DNA of 64,000 nucleotides from Prolixibacteraceae bacterium (GCA_021740385.1 JAIOZY010000011.1:1-64000), one strand, 5' to 3'; positions 28,124-37,566 are shown, numbered from the stretch's first letter. The notes: generated from the sequence alone by a model not told the origin. A program made the numbers and translations.

Positions 28124-28180
28124 TTTTACCTATAAGGAAAAGTTTTCATATATTTGCGGAAAGTTTTACTTATAAGAAAA
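28124..28180 (+). promoter_or_regulatory. Promoter flanked by two related palindromes, second DUF4143 ATPase gene
   Basis: A -7 box TATATTTG lies at 28149-28156. A near-palindrome TTTTACCTATAAGGAAAA at 28124-28141 covers the upstream promoter region, and a second copy TTTTACTTATAAGAAAA at 28164-28180, with CTTATAAG perfect, ends at the start codon. One copy lies on each side of the transcription start, an arrangement typical of an autorepressed gene. Confidence 0.6.
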
Positions 28181-29395
28181 ATGAAAGAAAAACCATATAT
28201 TAAGCGTCCGCTTTATTTTAATAGAATTGAACCCTATATTGATACTGGTTTGATCAAAGTTTTAACGGGACAACGCAGGGTTGGTAAAAGCTATATTTTA
28301 TTGCAGGTAATGGATGAAATCCACAAACGTAATCCTTCGGCAAACATCATTTATATAAATAAAGAAGATTATCAATTCGAAAGCATAAAAGACCACAATG
28401 CGCTTATGGATTATCTTTCCATGTATCGTAAAAAAGGAGAAAAGCAATACTTGTTTATTGATGAAGTTCAAGAAATTTCGAATTTTGAGCTGGCATTAAG
28501 GAGCCTGTTATCAGTTGATAGTTGGGATATTTATATTACCGGGAGTAATGCAACACTTTTATCTGGTGAATTAGCAACACTTTTAAGCGGACGAACAATA
28601 CAAATAACTATACACTCATTGTTGTATCCCGAATTTATTCAATTTCATCGGTTGGAAGATAGTCCAGAATCATTATTAAAATATATCCGTTGGGGAGGTA
28701 TGCCGCATTTAATAAATCTCCCAAAAAATGATGCCATTGTATATGAATATCTAAGAAATATTCAGAATACCATAATTTTGCGAGATATTGTTGCCCGTTT
28801 TAACATTCGCAATGTTAGTTTTCTGCAAAACCTGATAAATTATCTGGCAGATATTACAGGGAGCATATTATCTGCTAAACGAATCAGTGATTATCTAAAG
28901 TCACAACGTATAAATCTTTCACCAAAACTTGTATTAGAATACCTTTCCTTTTTGGAATCTGTCTTTTTAATTGAAAGGGCAAAACGTATGGAAGTAGAAG
29001 GAAAAAAAATATTTGAAGTAGGTGATAAATTTTATTTCGAGGATATAGGCATGAGACATGCGATTATACCTTTTCAACAAAAAGACATTGGAAAAACACT
29101 CGAAAACATTGTTTATCATCATTTAATAGCTGCCGGACATGCTGTTTTCGTGGGGAAATACCGGGACAAAGAAATTGATTTTGTGGCTGTAAAAAGAGAA
29201 AATAAATCATACATACAGGTAGCTTACCTTATTGCAGATGAAAAAACACATGAGCGTGAATTTGGAAACCTATTATCCATTCCTGATAATTGCCCCAAAA
29301 TGGTAATAAGTATGGACGAACAAGCTACCGGAAATTATAAGGGCATTGAACATTTATCAATCAGAAAATTTCTGACAAGAAATTATGATTATTAA
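28181..29395 (+). CDS. AAA-family ATPase with DUF4143 C-terminal domain
   Basis: 404 residues. Walker A LTGQRRVGKSYILLQV (~residues 27-42), Walker B QYLFIDEVQEI and sensor IYITGSNATLLSGELATLLSG are typical. The C-terminal half carries KRMEVEGKKIFEVGDKFYFED and the nuclease-like YRDKEIDFVAVKR. It is a paralogue of the protein at 21269 but from a different branch, given the very different middle region. GC is lower than in neighbouring genes, which together with the solitary, self-promoted layout suggests horizontal acquisition. The function of the family is not known. Confidence 0.85.
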   Translation: MKEKPYIKRPLYFNRIEPYIDTGLIKVLTGQRRVGKSYILLQVMDEIHKRNPSANIIYINKEDYQFESIKDHNALMDYLSMYRKKGEKQYLFIDEVQEISNFELALRSLLSVDSWDIYITGSNATLLSGELATLLSGRTIQITIHSLLYPEFIQFHRLEDSPESLLKYIRWGGMPHLINLPKNDAIVYEYLRNIQNTIILRDIVARFNIRNVSFLQNLINYLADITGSILSAKRISDYLKSQRINLSPKLVLEYLSFLESVFLIERAKRMEVEGKKIFEVGDKFYFEDIGMRHAIIPFQQKDIGKTLENIVYHHLIAAGHAVFVGKYRDKEIDFVAVKRENKSYIQVAYLIADEKTHEREFGNLLSIPDNCPKMVISMDEQATGNYKGIEHLSIRKFLTRNYDY

Positions 29396-29406
29396 AGAAA
29401 AAAAAG

Positions 29407-29479
<73 letters not shown>

Positions 29480-29485
29480 GGGCTG

Positions 29486-29493
29486 CAAAAGTA
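29486..29493 (-). promoter_or_regulatory. tRNA-Lys promoter -7 box
   Basis: TACTTTTG on the minus strand matches TAnnTTTG exactly. A TTTG -33-like element lies 22 bp further upstream, within a T-rich run. Confidence 0.6.
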
Positions 29494-29555
29494 AAAAATA
29501 ATTTCGCGTTATCGTCAAAAAAAACGGGCAAAACAAGGTATCAATAAAAAAACCA

Positions 29556-29591
29556 GTTACATTTGTAACACGTTATTCACTTAAAGTGAAT
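29556..29591. promoter_or_regulatory. Two adjacent palindromes upstream of the coiled-coil lipoprotein gene
   Basis: GTTACATTTGTAAC (29556-29569) and the perfect 17-bp ATTCACTTAAAGTGAAT (29575-29591) lie 70-100 bp before the next start codon. They could be operator sites; no regulator is adjacent. Confidence 0.4.
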
Positions 29592-29658
29592 TTGATACAG
29601 CAATCTTTTTCATCAATTTTTTAAATTTCAACTTGATTATAAAACATAATTTTTCACC

Positions 29659-30567
29659 ATGAAGAAATTCCATTTTTCCCTGATTCAACTTTTAACCATT
29701 GCCATGGTTATCCTGTTTCTCTCTTCGTGCCAGAAGTACAAGAAAGAAATAGAACAGTTAAATGCGGCACAAGACAGCATCCAGGATATTGTTGACAACC
29801 GCAACGACATGATACTCGATTACGTGGTTTCGTTTAACGAAATACAGCAAAACCTCGATTCGATCAAGCGTGTGCAAAAGCTCGTTAATGTTAACCTCGA
29901 CGAAAGCAATACCGAGATTCAAAAAAGTGAAAAAGACAAAATCATCAAAGACATTGCCCTGATAAACGACCTGTTGGAACAGAATAAGAAACTGGTAACC
30001 CAGTTGCAACGAAAGCTAAAAGCCAGTAATATAAAAAATGCCGAACTGGAACAAATGATCCAAAGCTATGTTGTGCAAATTGAAGAAAAGGACGCCGAAA
30101 TTGCCGAACTAAGTGCACAAATCGGTAAAATGAAAATTAATATCTCAGAGTTGAACACAAAGGTTCAAAACCTTACAGAAGAGAGCAATCAACTGGAAGA
30201 AGAGAACCGGCAGAAAACGGAAATACTGAAAGAACAGGCCGAATTAATGAACACGGCATATTTCTGCTTTGGATCGAGAAAGGAGCTGCTTGAAAATAAC
30301 ATCGTGGAACGTAGCGGCGGCTTTATCGGGCTGGGGCAAACACTAAAACTGAAACCCGACTTTAACCAGGATTATTTCAATAAAATTGATATACGTACCT
30401 TTTCGGAAATTGTATTGATGGTTAAAAAAGCCGAAGTAATTACCGTTCACCCCGACAGCGCATACCGTTTCGAAACAAACAACAAAATTGTTGAACGTTT
30501 CATTATTGAAGAACCTACGGAATTTTGGAAAACATCAAAATACCTCGTCCTTCTCGTTCAGCCATAA
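29659..30567 (+). CDS. Coiled-coil lipoprotein (Cbp1-like family)
   Basis: 302 residues. A lipoprotein signal ends in FLSSC (Cys ~24). Residues ~27-200 are continuous heptad-rich coiled coil (EIEQLNAAQDSIQDIV … NLTEESNQLEEENRQKTEIL). The C-terminal ~100 residues form a small β-rich domain (AYFCFGSRKELLENNIVERSG, GLGQTLKLKPDF). This arrangement is widespread in Bacteroidota, where relatives are often annotated as Cbp1-like adhesins. That name rests on weak similarity, and a periplasmic structural role is equally possible. A strong terminator follows. Confidence 0.65.
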   Translation: MKKFHFSLIQLLTIAMVILFLSSCQKYKKEIEQLNAAQDSIQDIVDNRNDMILDYVVSFNEIQQNLDSIKRVQKLVNVNLDESNTEIQKSEKDKIIKDIALINDLLEQNKKLVTQLQRKLKASNIKNAELEQMIQSYVVQIEEKDAEIAELSAQIGKMKINISELNTKVQNLTEESNQLEEENRQKTEILKEQAELMNTAYFCFGSRKELLENNIVERSGGFIGLGQTLKLKPDFNQDYFNKIDIRTFSEIVLMVKKAEVITVHPDSAYRFETNNKIVERFIIEEPTEFWKTSKYLVLLVQP

Positions 30568-30592
30568 AAAAAATTAAATTAAGCACACCAAC

Positions 30593-30627
30593 AACAGGCC
30601 TCTTTAATAAAAGCGGCCTGTTTTTTT
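30593..30627 (+). terminator. Rho-independent terminator after the coiled-coil lipoprotein gene
   Basis: ACAGGCC (30594-30600) pairs with GGCCTGT (30615-30621), followed by a run of seven T. Confidence 0.85.
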
Positions 30628-30727
30628 GTCATTTATAATAAAAAACCGTATATTTAGTTGATATAAAAATACATGACCATATAAGCTGTTTTATAACAAC
30701 ATTTTCACCAAGCTTGATCAGTTTTCG

Positions 30728-32718
30728 ATGGGGTAAATCAAAAAACATACTGCAAATTCAGGTCAGTTGTCGTACTTATTTTAATACTGACCTTTTGGGG
30801 AAATTGCATATATGCACAGGAGCCCAATCTTGATTTTTACAGTCTCAACTTCGAACAACTTTCAAAAATAAAACTCGTAAGCGCCACCAAAGCGGAACAA
30901 GATGCCGATAAAATACCTTCAACCATCAGACTTATTACAGAACAAGAAATTGAAGAACGGGGATATTTTACACTCGATGAAGCACTGTCGGACCTTCCCG
31001 GCTTTCAGTTCCGGAACATGATGAGTCAGAACAGCTACATTTTTCAACGGGGAATCCCCAATCAAAACAACCTCACGCTAATACTCATTAACGGCGTACA
31101 GGTTAACGAGATAAACTCGGGCGGTTTTTATGGCGGCGGGCAATACAATTTATCAAACGTTGAACGCATTGAAGTGGTTTATGGTCCTGCATCGGTAGCC
31201 TACGGAACCAACGCCGTTTCGGGTATCATTAACATCATTACCAAAAAACCCGATAAAAGCCTGGGGAAAATTAGCGCCCTTTACGGTAACTTTAATACAA
31301 CAAACGGGAATGTAATGTATAGCCACAACAATAAAGAAAACGGTTTGGGCTTTTTGGTCTCGGCCATGTTCAAGTCATCTGAAAAAGCCAACCTGAAAGG
31401 CGTTGCCGGGGATTATAACTGGACAAGCCTTCTCGATAACTACGAAAACGACTGTTCGTTCGACCTGGTATTACGCTACAAAAACCTCACATTTGGCACC
31501 AATTACATGAACAAGCAAAGCTCTACAGCCACTACCCGGAAAACGGTTGGCACATACTATAAAGACTTTGGTTCGCTTTGGAACATCCAATTCATAAACA
31601 ATTACCTGAAATACGACAAGGCTCTGAACAGCAAACTGCACCTTTCAGCAAATTTATACAACCGCAATGCCACGGTACTGAAAAACTCGGTATATTATGT
31701 AACCGACACTTCGCAGGTTGGCTATTACCGCCCCAATAACCTTACCGGGATGGAGGGTGTTCTGCGTTACAATCCCAACAACATAATTTCGGCAACGGGG
31801 GGTGTTCTTTTTGAATATGAGCAACTGGCCAACGGCCCCACACTAACGTACAGCAATTCATGCAATGTTGCCCCCCCAACCCCTGAAAAACCACCCATGC
31901 ACAACAATTACCTCGTAAGTGCATTCATCGAACCTGAACTGGTGCTGTTAACAAACCTGGTTTTATCGGGTGGTATCCGGTTCGACCAAAGCAGCATTTA
32001 CCAACAGGTTTTTACCCCCAGTACCGGGTTAAAATACAACCTGAAAAACATATCGTTTGGGCTGCTGTATGCCGAGGCGTTCAGGGCCCCCAAACCATGG
32101 GACTACACCGACGGACTTGGCAACAAATTATTAATACCCGAAGAAATGAATTCGGTTGAGGCCAACATAACAGCATTTGCCGGAAACAATTTTAAGTTCG
32201 ATTTTTCTATGTACCGCAATTCGTTGAAAAACGGATTTGTAAAAGAATATACAGATGAGGGCTACCGATGGATAAACAGCAACGAATTCCGCACCCTTGG
32301 GGCCGAACTGTTTTTGCGTTACTCTAACCGTTTTTTTCAAGCCCTGTTTAACTATTCCTACACCAACAGCACCGATGAAACCGGGGAAACGTTGCCCGAA
32401 ATCAGCAAGCATTGCGCCAATGCCATGGTTACTGTTCCTATTGTTAAAAAAATAAAAATTAACCTAAGGGCCAATTATGCCGGCAAGCGGAAAAACCCCA
32501 AAACCATTGCTGCAACCAATTCCGATTACATTGACCCATACCTGGTTTTTAACAGCACCATTACGTGGAAACCCAACAGTGCATTAACGCTACAACTTAT
32601 TGGCAAAAATATTTTTAACAGCGAATATTACCACACATCTAACAAAACGCCTGACCGTTACCGGCAGGCACAGCGAACAATTATGCTAAAGGTGGGCTAT
32701 TCGTTTTACAATAACTAA
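30728..32718 (+). CDS. TonB-dependent outer-membrane receptor; 5' end apparently frameshifted
   Basis: About 663 residues if restored. From 30733 a continuous frame encodes a Sec signal (…FRSVVVLILILTFWGNCIYAQ), a plug domain (KIPSTIRLITEQEIEERG, RIEVVYGPASVAYGTNAVSGIINI) and a β-barrel ending in MLKVGYSFYNN. This frame has no ATG, GTG or TTG between the stop at 30715 and Met 31018, which is already inside the plug. One extra G in the run at 30730-30733 would join ATG 30728 to the frame and give MGVNQKTYCKFRS as the N-terminus. So either the sequence lost one base or the gene is naturally broken. It lacks the CarboxypepD-like N-terminal extension of SusC. It is followed by a YfiR-domain kinase 9 bp later. 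Confidence 0.8.
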
Positions 32719-32727
32719 AGCTGCAAA

Positions 32728-34689
32728 ATGAAGATGCGTTTATCCATATTGCTACTTGCAACGATTGTTTCGGCTTTACGCTTCAGTGCCCTTGCCCAGG
32801 CCGACCGTGCAAGTTTAATAGGTGCATACACCTTCAACTTTGCCCAGTATACCTCATGGCCTAACGAAAAATCATTTGAGAATTTCACCATCCTGCTTAT
32901 CAGCGATGATGAAGACCTGGTAAACGAATTTCAACAATTTGCCCAATCGAAACGGATAAAACGAAAAAAAATCGATCTCGATACTGAATCCGTACCTCCA
33001 CCTGAAATTACCCCTTCCACCCGCATGATTGTACTGCCTAAAAGCAAGTTAATCCATTTTGAAAAAATGTATAATTTAATTGGAGAAAGACCGGTGCTTA
33101 TAATCACTGAAGAATATTCAAACCGGCGTAACGTGATGATCAACCTTTTTCAAACCAGCAATAACGAAATGGTTTTTGAAGTTAACAAAGCCAACATAGT
33201 CAATCACAACCTCAACATCGACCCGGAAATATTACTGCTGGGCGGTACCGAAATTGATATTGCAGAGCTGTACCGCTCGTCACAAAAATCGATCGATTCA
33301 CTCCAGACAAAAATGAACAGCATTTCCGATTCTCTGTCATTATTAAACGAAACACTTACCCAAACCCTAAACCTGATAACGGTTCAACAGGACAGTATCC
33401 AGAAACAAAAATTGCAGCTCGAAAACCAGCATGAAGAACTGGAAAACGGTTTAAAAGAGATTGACAGGCAAAAATCGGAAATCAGCAAACGACAGGGGCA
33501 AATTACCAACCAACAAAAATTACTGAAAGAACAAAAAGAAATGCTGGAAGAGCAATTGGTTGAAATATCGGAACAACAGTCGTACAATGCCCTTCAACAG
33601 AAAGAAATAAAAAAAAGTAAGCAAACCCTTGACACGCTCTTTGCCGAAATTGACCAGAAAAACGTGGAACTGATTGAACAGGGCGAATTGATTAAACGGC
33701 AGAAACAAATTTCATTGTTGCTGATTATTGCCGGTATTTTATCACTTATCGTGCTGGTACTGGTTATATCGGGATTGCGTAACAAAGCCCGCAAAAACAA
33801 GCTGCTAATAAGGCAAAAAAAACAAATTGAAGAGATCAATCAAAAGCTAAGATCAACAAACAAAAGCCTTTACGAAACCATAACGCGGCTTAACGAAACC
33901 CAGTCGCAACTGGTTGCTTCTGAAAAAATGGCATCGCTGGGCGTGTTAACAGCCGGCATTGCCCACGAGATAAACAACCCCGTAAATTTCATTTACACCG
34001 GAATTAACAGCTTGAGAAAAGACATTGACGAATTGTATGAAATAATCGAAAAATCAAACGACTTAATAAAAACAGCCGGCACACCTGAACTAATAACCGG
34101 TATTGAAAACACAAAGTCACAATACGATTGGGATGAGCTCATTGAAATCATCCCCCAAACCATTGAAGACATAAAAATCGGTGCCGAAAGGGCAGCCGAT
34201 ATCATAAAAGGCTTGCGCGATTTTTCACGCCTCGACAAAGATGCCCGGCAGTTTTTTGATGTGCACGAAGGGCTCGATTCTTCGCTGTTGCTTTTACGAA
34301 ACAAGTTCAAAAACCATATACAAATTGTAAAAGAATACAAACAACTACCAAAAATTGAATGTTACCCCGGGAAGCTTAACCAGGCTTTCCTCAACATTCT
34401 TTCAAATTCAATCGATGCCATCGAAGGCAAAGGACAAATTACCATTCGTACATTCATGGAAAAAAACGAGTTGAAGATTCAGGTTGAAGATACGGGTAAA
34501 GGAATCCCGGAAGAAAACATCGAAAAAATTTTCGATCCGTTTTTTACAACGAAAAGCGTTGGCAAAGGTACAGGGCTGGGACTCTCGATCACCTTTGGCA
34601 TAATAAAGGAACACGAAGGGAAAATTGATGTTAAAAGTGAAATAAATAAGGGGACAATTTTCACAATTTCATTACCTTGTAAAGAATAA
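32728..34689 (+). CDS. Histidine kinase with N-terminal YfiR (DUF4154) domain
   Basis: 653 residues. A signal peptide (~1-24) leads to a periplasmic YfiR/HmsC-like domain (~26-170; LIGAYTFNFAQYTSWP, RPVLIITEEYSNRR, NHNLNIDPEILLLGG). Next come a long periplasmic coiled coil (~180-325) and one membrane helix (~330-350). The cytoplasmic HisKA domain has its His in LTAGIAHEINNPVNF (~residue 412), and the HATPase_c domain holds NILSNSIDAIEGKG, VEDTGKGIPEENI and GTGLGLSITFGIIKEHEG. In proteobacteria YfiR-type proteins act on diguanylate cyclases; here the domain is fused to a kinase. Position after a TonB receptor suggests sensing of outer-membrane transport or of a periplasmic redox or ligand signal. 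Confidence 0.88.
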   Translation: MKMRLSILLLATIVSALRFSALAQADRASLIGAYTFNFAQYTSWPNEKSFENFTILLISDDEDLVNEFQQFAQSKRIKRKKIDLDTESVPPPEITPSTRMIVLPKSKLIHFEKMYNLIGERPVLIITEEYSNRRNVMINLFQTSNNEMVFEVNKANIVNHNLNIDPEILLLGGTEIDIAELYRSSQKSIDSLQTKMNSISDSLSLLNETLTQTLNLITVQQDSIQKQKLQLENQHEELENGLKEIDRQKSEISKRQGQITNQQKLLKEQKEMLEEQLVEISEQQSYNALQQKEIKKSKQTLDTLFAEIDQKNVELIEQGELIKRQKQISLLLIIAGILSLIVLVLVISGLRNKARKNKLLIRQKKQIEEINQKLRSTNKSLYETITRLNETQSQLVASEKMASLGVLTAGIAHEINNPVNFIYTGINSLRKDIDELYEIIEKSNDLIKTAGTPELITGIENTKSQYDWDELIEIIPQTIEDIKIGAERAADIIKGLRDFSRLDKDARQFFDVHEGLDSSLLLLRNKFKNHIQIVKEYKQLPKIECYPGKLNQAFLNILSNSIDAIEGKGQITIRTFMEKNELKIQVEDTGKGIPEENIEKIFDPFFTTKSVGKGTGLGLSITFGIIKEHEGKIDVKSEINKGTIFTISLPCKE

Positions 34690-34696
34690 AACATAA

Positions 34697-35086
34697 ATGA
34701 CAATGACCGCTTCAAAGAAAAAGATATTATACATTGACGATGAGGCAATTAACCTCAGGCAATTTCGCAACACCTTTCGCAGGGAATACGAAATTATCAC
34801 CGCAAAATCGGCTTCTGAGGGTTTAAAAATCCTGAAGAACAGCCCGATAGATTTGGTTATAACCGACCAGCGCATGCCCGAAACCACCGGCGTTGAATTA
34901 CTCTCAAAAATACAGGAACGTTTTCCCAACATACCCCCCAGCCGCATGATAATTTCGGGCTACAGCGATTACGACGACATTGAACTTGCCTACAAAAACT
35001 ATCAATTGTTTAAATTTATTTCAAAACCATGGGATCCACACGAATTACTGGAAGTAATAAAAAAAGCAATGAATGATGAAACCTGA
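34697..35086 (+). CDS. Single-domain response regulator
   Basis: 129 residues, receiver domain only. The acidic pair is in ILYIDDEAINL, the phospho-acceptor Asp in DLVITDQRMPE (~residue 57) and the conserved Lys in FKFISKPWDPHE. There is no output domain, so it likely relays phosphate between the YfiR-kinase 7 bp upstream and another protein. Its stop overlaps the start of the next gene by 14 bp (ATGATGAAACCTGA). Confidence 0.92.
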   Translation: MTMTASKKKILYIDDEAINLRQFRNTFRREYEIITAKSASEGLKILKNSPIDLVITDQRMPETTGVELLSKIQERFPNIPPSRMIISGYSDYDDIELAYKNYQLFKFISKPWDPHELLEVIKKAMNDET

Positions 35087-36278
35087 AAAAAATTATACCA
35101 TCCTATATGTCGACGATGAAGAATCGAACCTGAGGATTTTTAAAAACACCTTCAGGAGGCATTACAACATTCTAACAGCCAAATCGGGGCCCGAAGGACT
35201 TGAGCTGCTTCAAAACAATAAAGTCGACCTCATTCTTACCGACCAGCGCATGCCCGGAATGAGCGGGGTTGAGTTCCTGAAAACAACCATTGACAAATAT
35301 CCCGACCTGAACCGCATACTCATCACAGCCTATACCGATTACGACATACTGCGCGAAGCCGTTAACGAGCTGAATATTTTTCAGTACATCGAAAAACCCT
35401 GGAATGAAGAAGAGATTAAAACCACCATCGACAGCGCACTGGAAATACACCGGCTGAAACTGGAGAACATGCAGCTTAATTCAAATCTTGTTAAAAACAA
35501 CGAAGAACTGATACGCATTAACGAAGAACTGAACCAGGAGATTGAACGACATAAAGAGACACAGCTCGAATTAATCAAACAAAAAGAACATGCCGAAAAA
35601 AGCAACCGCTTAAAATCGGCCTTTCTGGCAAACATGAGCCACGAAGTTCGTACCCCGATGAATTCAATTATGGGATTTACCGGCATTTTGCAAAATGAAC
35701 TCCTGTCGCTTGAAATGAGGGAAGATTTCCTGAACACTATCAATAACAGTTGTGTGCAATTGCTACAAATAATTGAAAACATTGTTGAAATTTCGAAAAT
35801 CGATTCCGATAACGTGGATATATACCCAACCAATGTCAATGTAAACAATTTGCTTGATAAAGTATTTGAAAGCCTTAACCCCGAATGCCCCGTTGATTTT
35901 GAACTGTCGAAAACCCTGCCCGAAGAAAACAGCAACCTGCTATGCGATGAAACAAAACTGGAAAACATTTTGGTAAACCTCATTAACAACGCCATTAAAT
36001 TTACCGCATCGGGGAAAATTGAATTTGGTGCAGAAATTACCGGCGGCATGGCACGCTTTTTTGTAAGTGATACAGGCATTGGCATAGAAAAAGAGCATTT
36101 TAACATGATCTTTGAACGGTTCAGCCAGGTTGAAAATTCATTTACAAAAAAATATGGCGGCAATGGCCTGGGGCTGGCCATAGCGAAAGCTTATGTTGAT
36201 AAAATGGGCGGGAAAATCTGGGTCGAATCTGATTTTGGCACTGGTTCCACCTTCTTTTTCACGCTACCCCGTGTCTAA
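35073..36278 (+). CDS. Receiver-histidine kinase hybrid
   Basis: 401 residues, soluble. An N-terminal receiver (~1-125; ILYVDDEESNL, phospho-Asp in LILTDQRMPGMSG, Lys in YIEKPWNEEE) is followed by a coiled-coil linker (~130-180). HisKA has its His in NMSHEVRTPMNS (~residue 191), and the HATPase_c domain (NLINNAIKFTASGK, FVSDTGIGIEKEH, GGNGLGLAIAKAYVDKMGG) ends the protein. It would take phosphate from upstream kinase or regulator and act on a further partner. With the receptor, YfiR-kinase and receiver it makes a four-gene operon with no DNA-binding output. The start is 35073 or 35076. Confidence 0.9.
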   Translation: MMKPEKNYTILYVDDEESNLRIFKNTFRRHYNILTAKSGPEGLELLQNNKVDLILTDQRMPGMSGVEFLKTTIDKYPDLNRILITAYTDYDILREAVNELNIFQYIEKPWNEEEIKTTIDSALEIHRLKLENMQLNSNLVKNNEELIRINEELNQEIERHKETQLELIKQKEHAEKSNRLKSAFLANMSHEVRTPMNSIMGFTGILQNELLSLEMREDFLNTINNSCVQLLQIIENIVEISKIDSDNVDIYPTNVNVNNLLDKVFESLNPECPVDFELSKTLPEENSNLLCDETKLENILVNLINNAIKFTASGKIEFGAEITGGMARFFVSDTGIGIEKEHFNMIFERFSQVENSFTKKYGGNGLGLAIAKAYVDKMGGKIWVESDFGTGSTFFFTLPRV

Positions 36279-36280
36279 TA

Positions 36281-36319
36281 GACTCTGTGAAATTGAGATT
36301 TGAGACTGTGAGAATTGAA
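36281..36319. repeat. Short degenerate tandem-repeat tract after the hybrid kinase stop
   Basis: The tract beginning directly after TAATA repeats words of the type GACTSTGTGA(G)AATTGA and TTGAGA. It looks like a decayed short-tandem-repeat array of the kind found elsewhere in this window, here without a clear inverted partner. Confidence 0.4.
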
Positions 36320-36323
36320 TAAA

Positions 36324-37211
36324 TCAAAAATCATTTACAGCAATAACCATTATTCCCGTTTGCAACCTGTTGCCCCGGATGTAATCAGGCAATGTTCCCG
36401 TTGAAATCATAACCTTGCCAAAATCGGAGGATGCATGAATCAAGTGTATTTCTTCCCCTTTCTCAACCAACATTCCGGTGTGAATAATATCGAGACCCCC
36501 GATACCGTTAGTAAAAGCCACAATCATCCCCGGTTGCAAAGCAGGCAAAAAGGTTGCAATGCTATCTTTTGGAATAAAGAAATACGCCCGTCCCGAAATA
36601 TCTTTTTCAATTTGAATTAAAGGTTGAATTAACGTTGTATCTGCTTTCAAACGCTTATAAGCATCAACATGGCTGCTCATAAAATTAACCCCGACGGGAA
36701 ATTCCACTCCTCCTGAAAGCTTTGTCACATCACGAACATATCCCTTTTTTTGGTTGTTTAAAATCCAATCGGAAAAATAGTGCAGGCGACTTAAGTAACC
36801 ATCCATGCGTCCATCGCGGTAACGGATTTTCTTCAGGTTATCGCAATATTTATGAAAACTTGGTTCGCCCGACTTTATTGTAACTGACAGGGCCAGGCAT
36901 GTTTCAATGAAAGTTGTACAATCGAATTCCCTGAGATTAACAACCAGGCTTTCTTTGTTGCCCACTTCGAGGGTATGCCCTACATAGGGTGAACCAATAA
37001 ACGATTTTGCAATGCGAACAAGAAGTTGCGGCATTGGATCGGTTGCGTAACTTTTCATTTCGTCAATCTTCTGCAAAACAATCAGCGAATCCGGTTGCGT
37101 GTAAACCACCGGGTAATCCAATTGATTGGTGTTTGTACCTCGGTTACACCCGCCCAACACAAGGAAAAAAATAATGCCTGCCAAAAAACCGATCGTTTTT
37201 AAAATTCTCAT
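36324..37211 (-). CDS. DUF1460 lipoprotein, N-acetylmuramoyl-L-alanine amidase-like
   Basis: 295 residues with a lipoprotein signal (FLVLGGC). The papain/NlpC-like DUF1460 core is visible as FIGSPYVGHTLEVGNKESLVVNLREFDCTTFIETCLALS, quoted in parts: FIGSPYVGHTL and then FDCTTFIETCL with the candidate nucleophile Cys; a His follows in GLDIIHTGML. Family members are thought to act on peptidoglycan-derived substrates. Its ATG overlaps the hisE stop (ATGA), so it rides at the end of the his operon. Confidence 0.82.
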   Translation of the reverse strand: MRILKTIGFLAGIIFFLVLGGCNRGTNTNQLDYPVVYTQPDSLIVLQKIDEMKSYATDPMPQLLVRIAKSFIGSPYVGHTLEVGNKESLVVNLREFDCTTFIETCLALSVTIKSGEPSFHKYCDNLKKIRYRDGRMDGYLSRLHYFSDWILNNQKKGYVRDVTKLSGGVEFPVGVNFMSSHVDAYKRLKADTTLIQPLIQIEKDISGRAYFFIPKDSIATFLPALQPGMIVAFTNGIGGLDIIHTGMLVEKGEEIHLIHASSDFGKVMISTGTLPDYIRGNRLQTGIMVIAVNDF

Positions 37212-37516
37212 TTGTGCCGTTTTTTTAGTTCCCTTGCCAAATCTTCAATGCGGTATCCCTTATGGGTCAACAATACAATAAGGTGATAAATCAGGTCGGC
37301 CCCTTCGTACAAAAAATTCTCATCGTCGTTGGCCATGGCACCAATAATGGTCTCCACCGCTTCCTCACCAACTTTCTGGGTTATTTTACGCGTGCCTTCT
37401 TTGAAAAGCGATGTGGTATACGAGCCTTCCGGCATTTCTGTTTTTCGCTTGTCGATAAAATCCTGAAGCTGGTTCAGGAAGAGGATGTCTTGCTGGTTTT
37501 GCGATAAATTTTTCAT
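37208..37516 (-). CDS. hisE: Phosphoribosyl-ATP pyrophosphatase (HisE), stand-alone
   Basis: 102 residues. It removes pyrophosphate from phosphoribosyl-ATP, step 2 of histidine synthesis. The MazG-like core is clear: SYTTSLFKEGTRKITQKVGEEAVETII with the metal-binding Glu cluster, then EGADLIYHLIVLL. In many Bacteroidota HisE is the C-terminal half of bifunctional HisIE; here only the E half is present, and no hisI (phosphoribosyl-AMP cyclohydrolase) is found in the window. Its stop overlaps the DUF1460 gene start. Confidence 0.93.
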   Translation of the reverse strand: MKNLSQNQQDILFLNQLQDFIDKRKTEMPEGSYTTSLFKEGTRKITQKVGEEAVETIIGAMANDDENFLYEGADLIYHLIVLLTHKGYRIEDLARELKKRHK

Positions 37517-37566
37517 TGGTTTTCTATTTATTTTTGAAACTTTTTTTGATTTACTGTTTTAAACCA

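Noticed and set aside
35381-36181. Leftward open frame of 266 codons
   Set aside because: It mirrors the hybrid histidine kinase and has serine-rich antisense composition.
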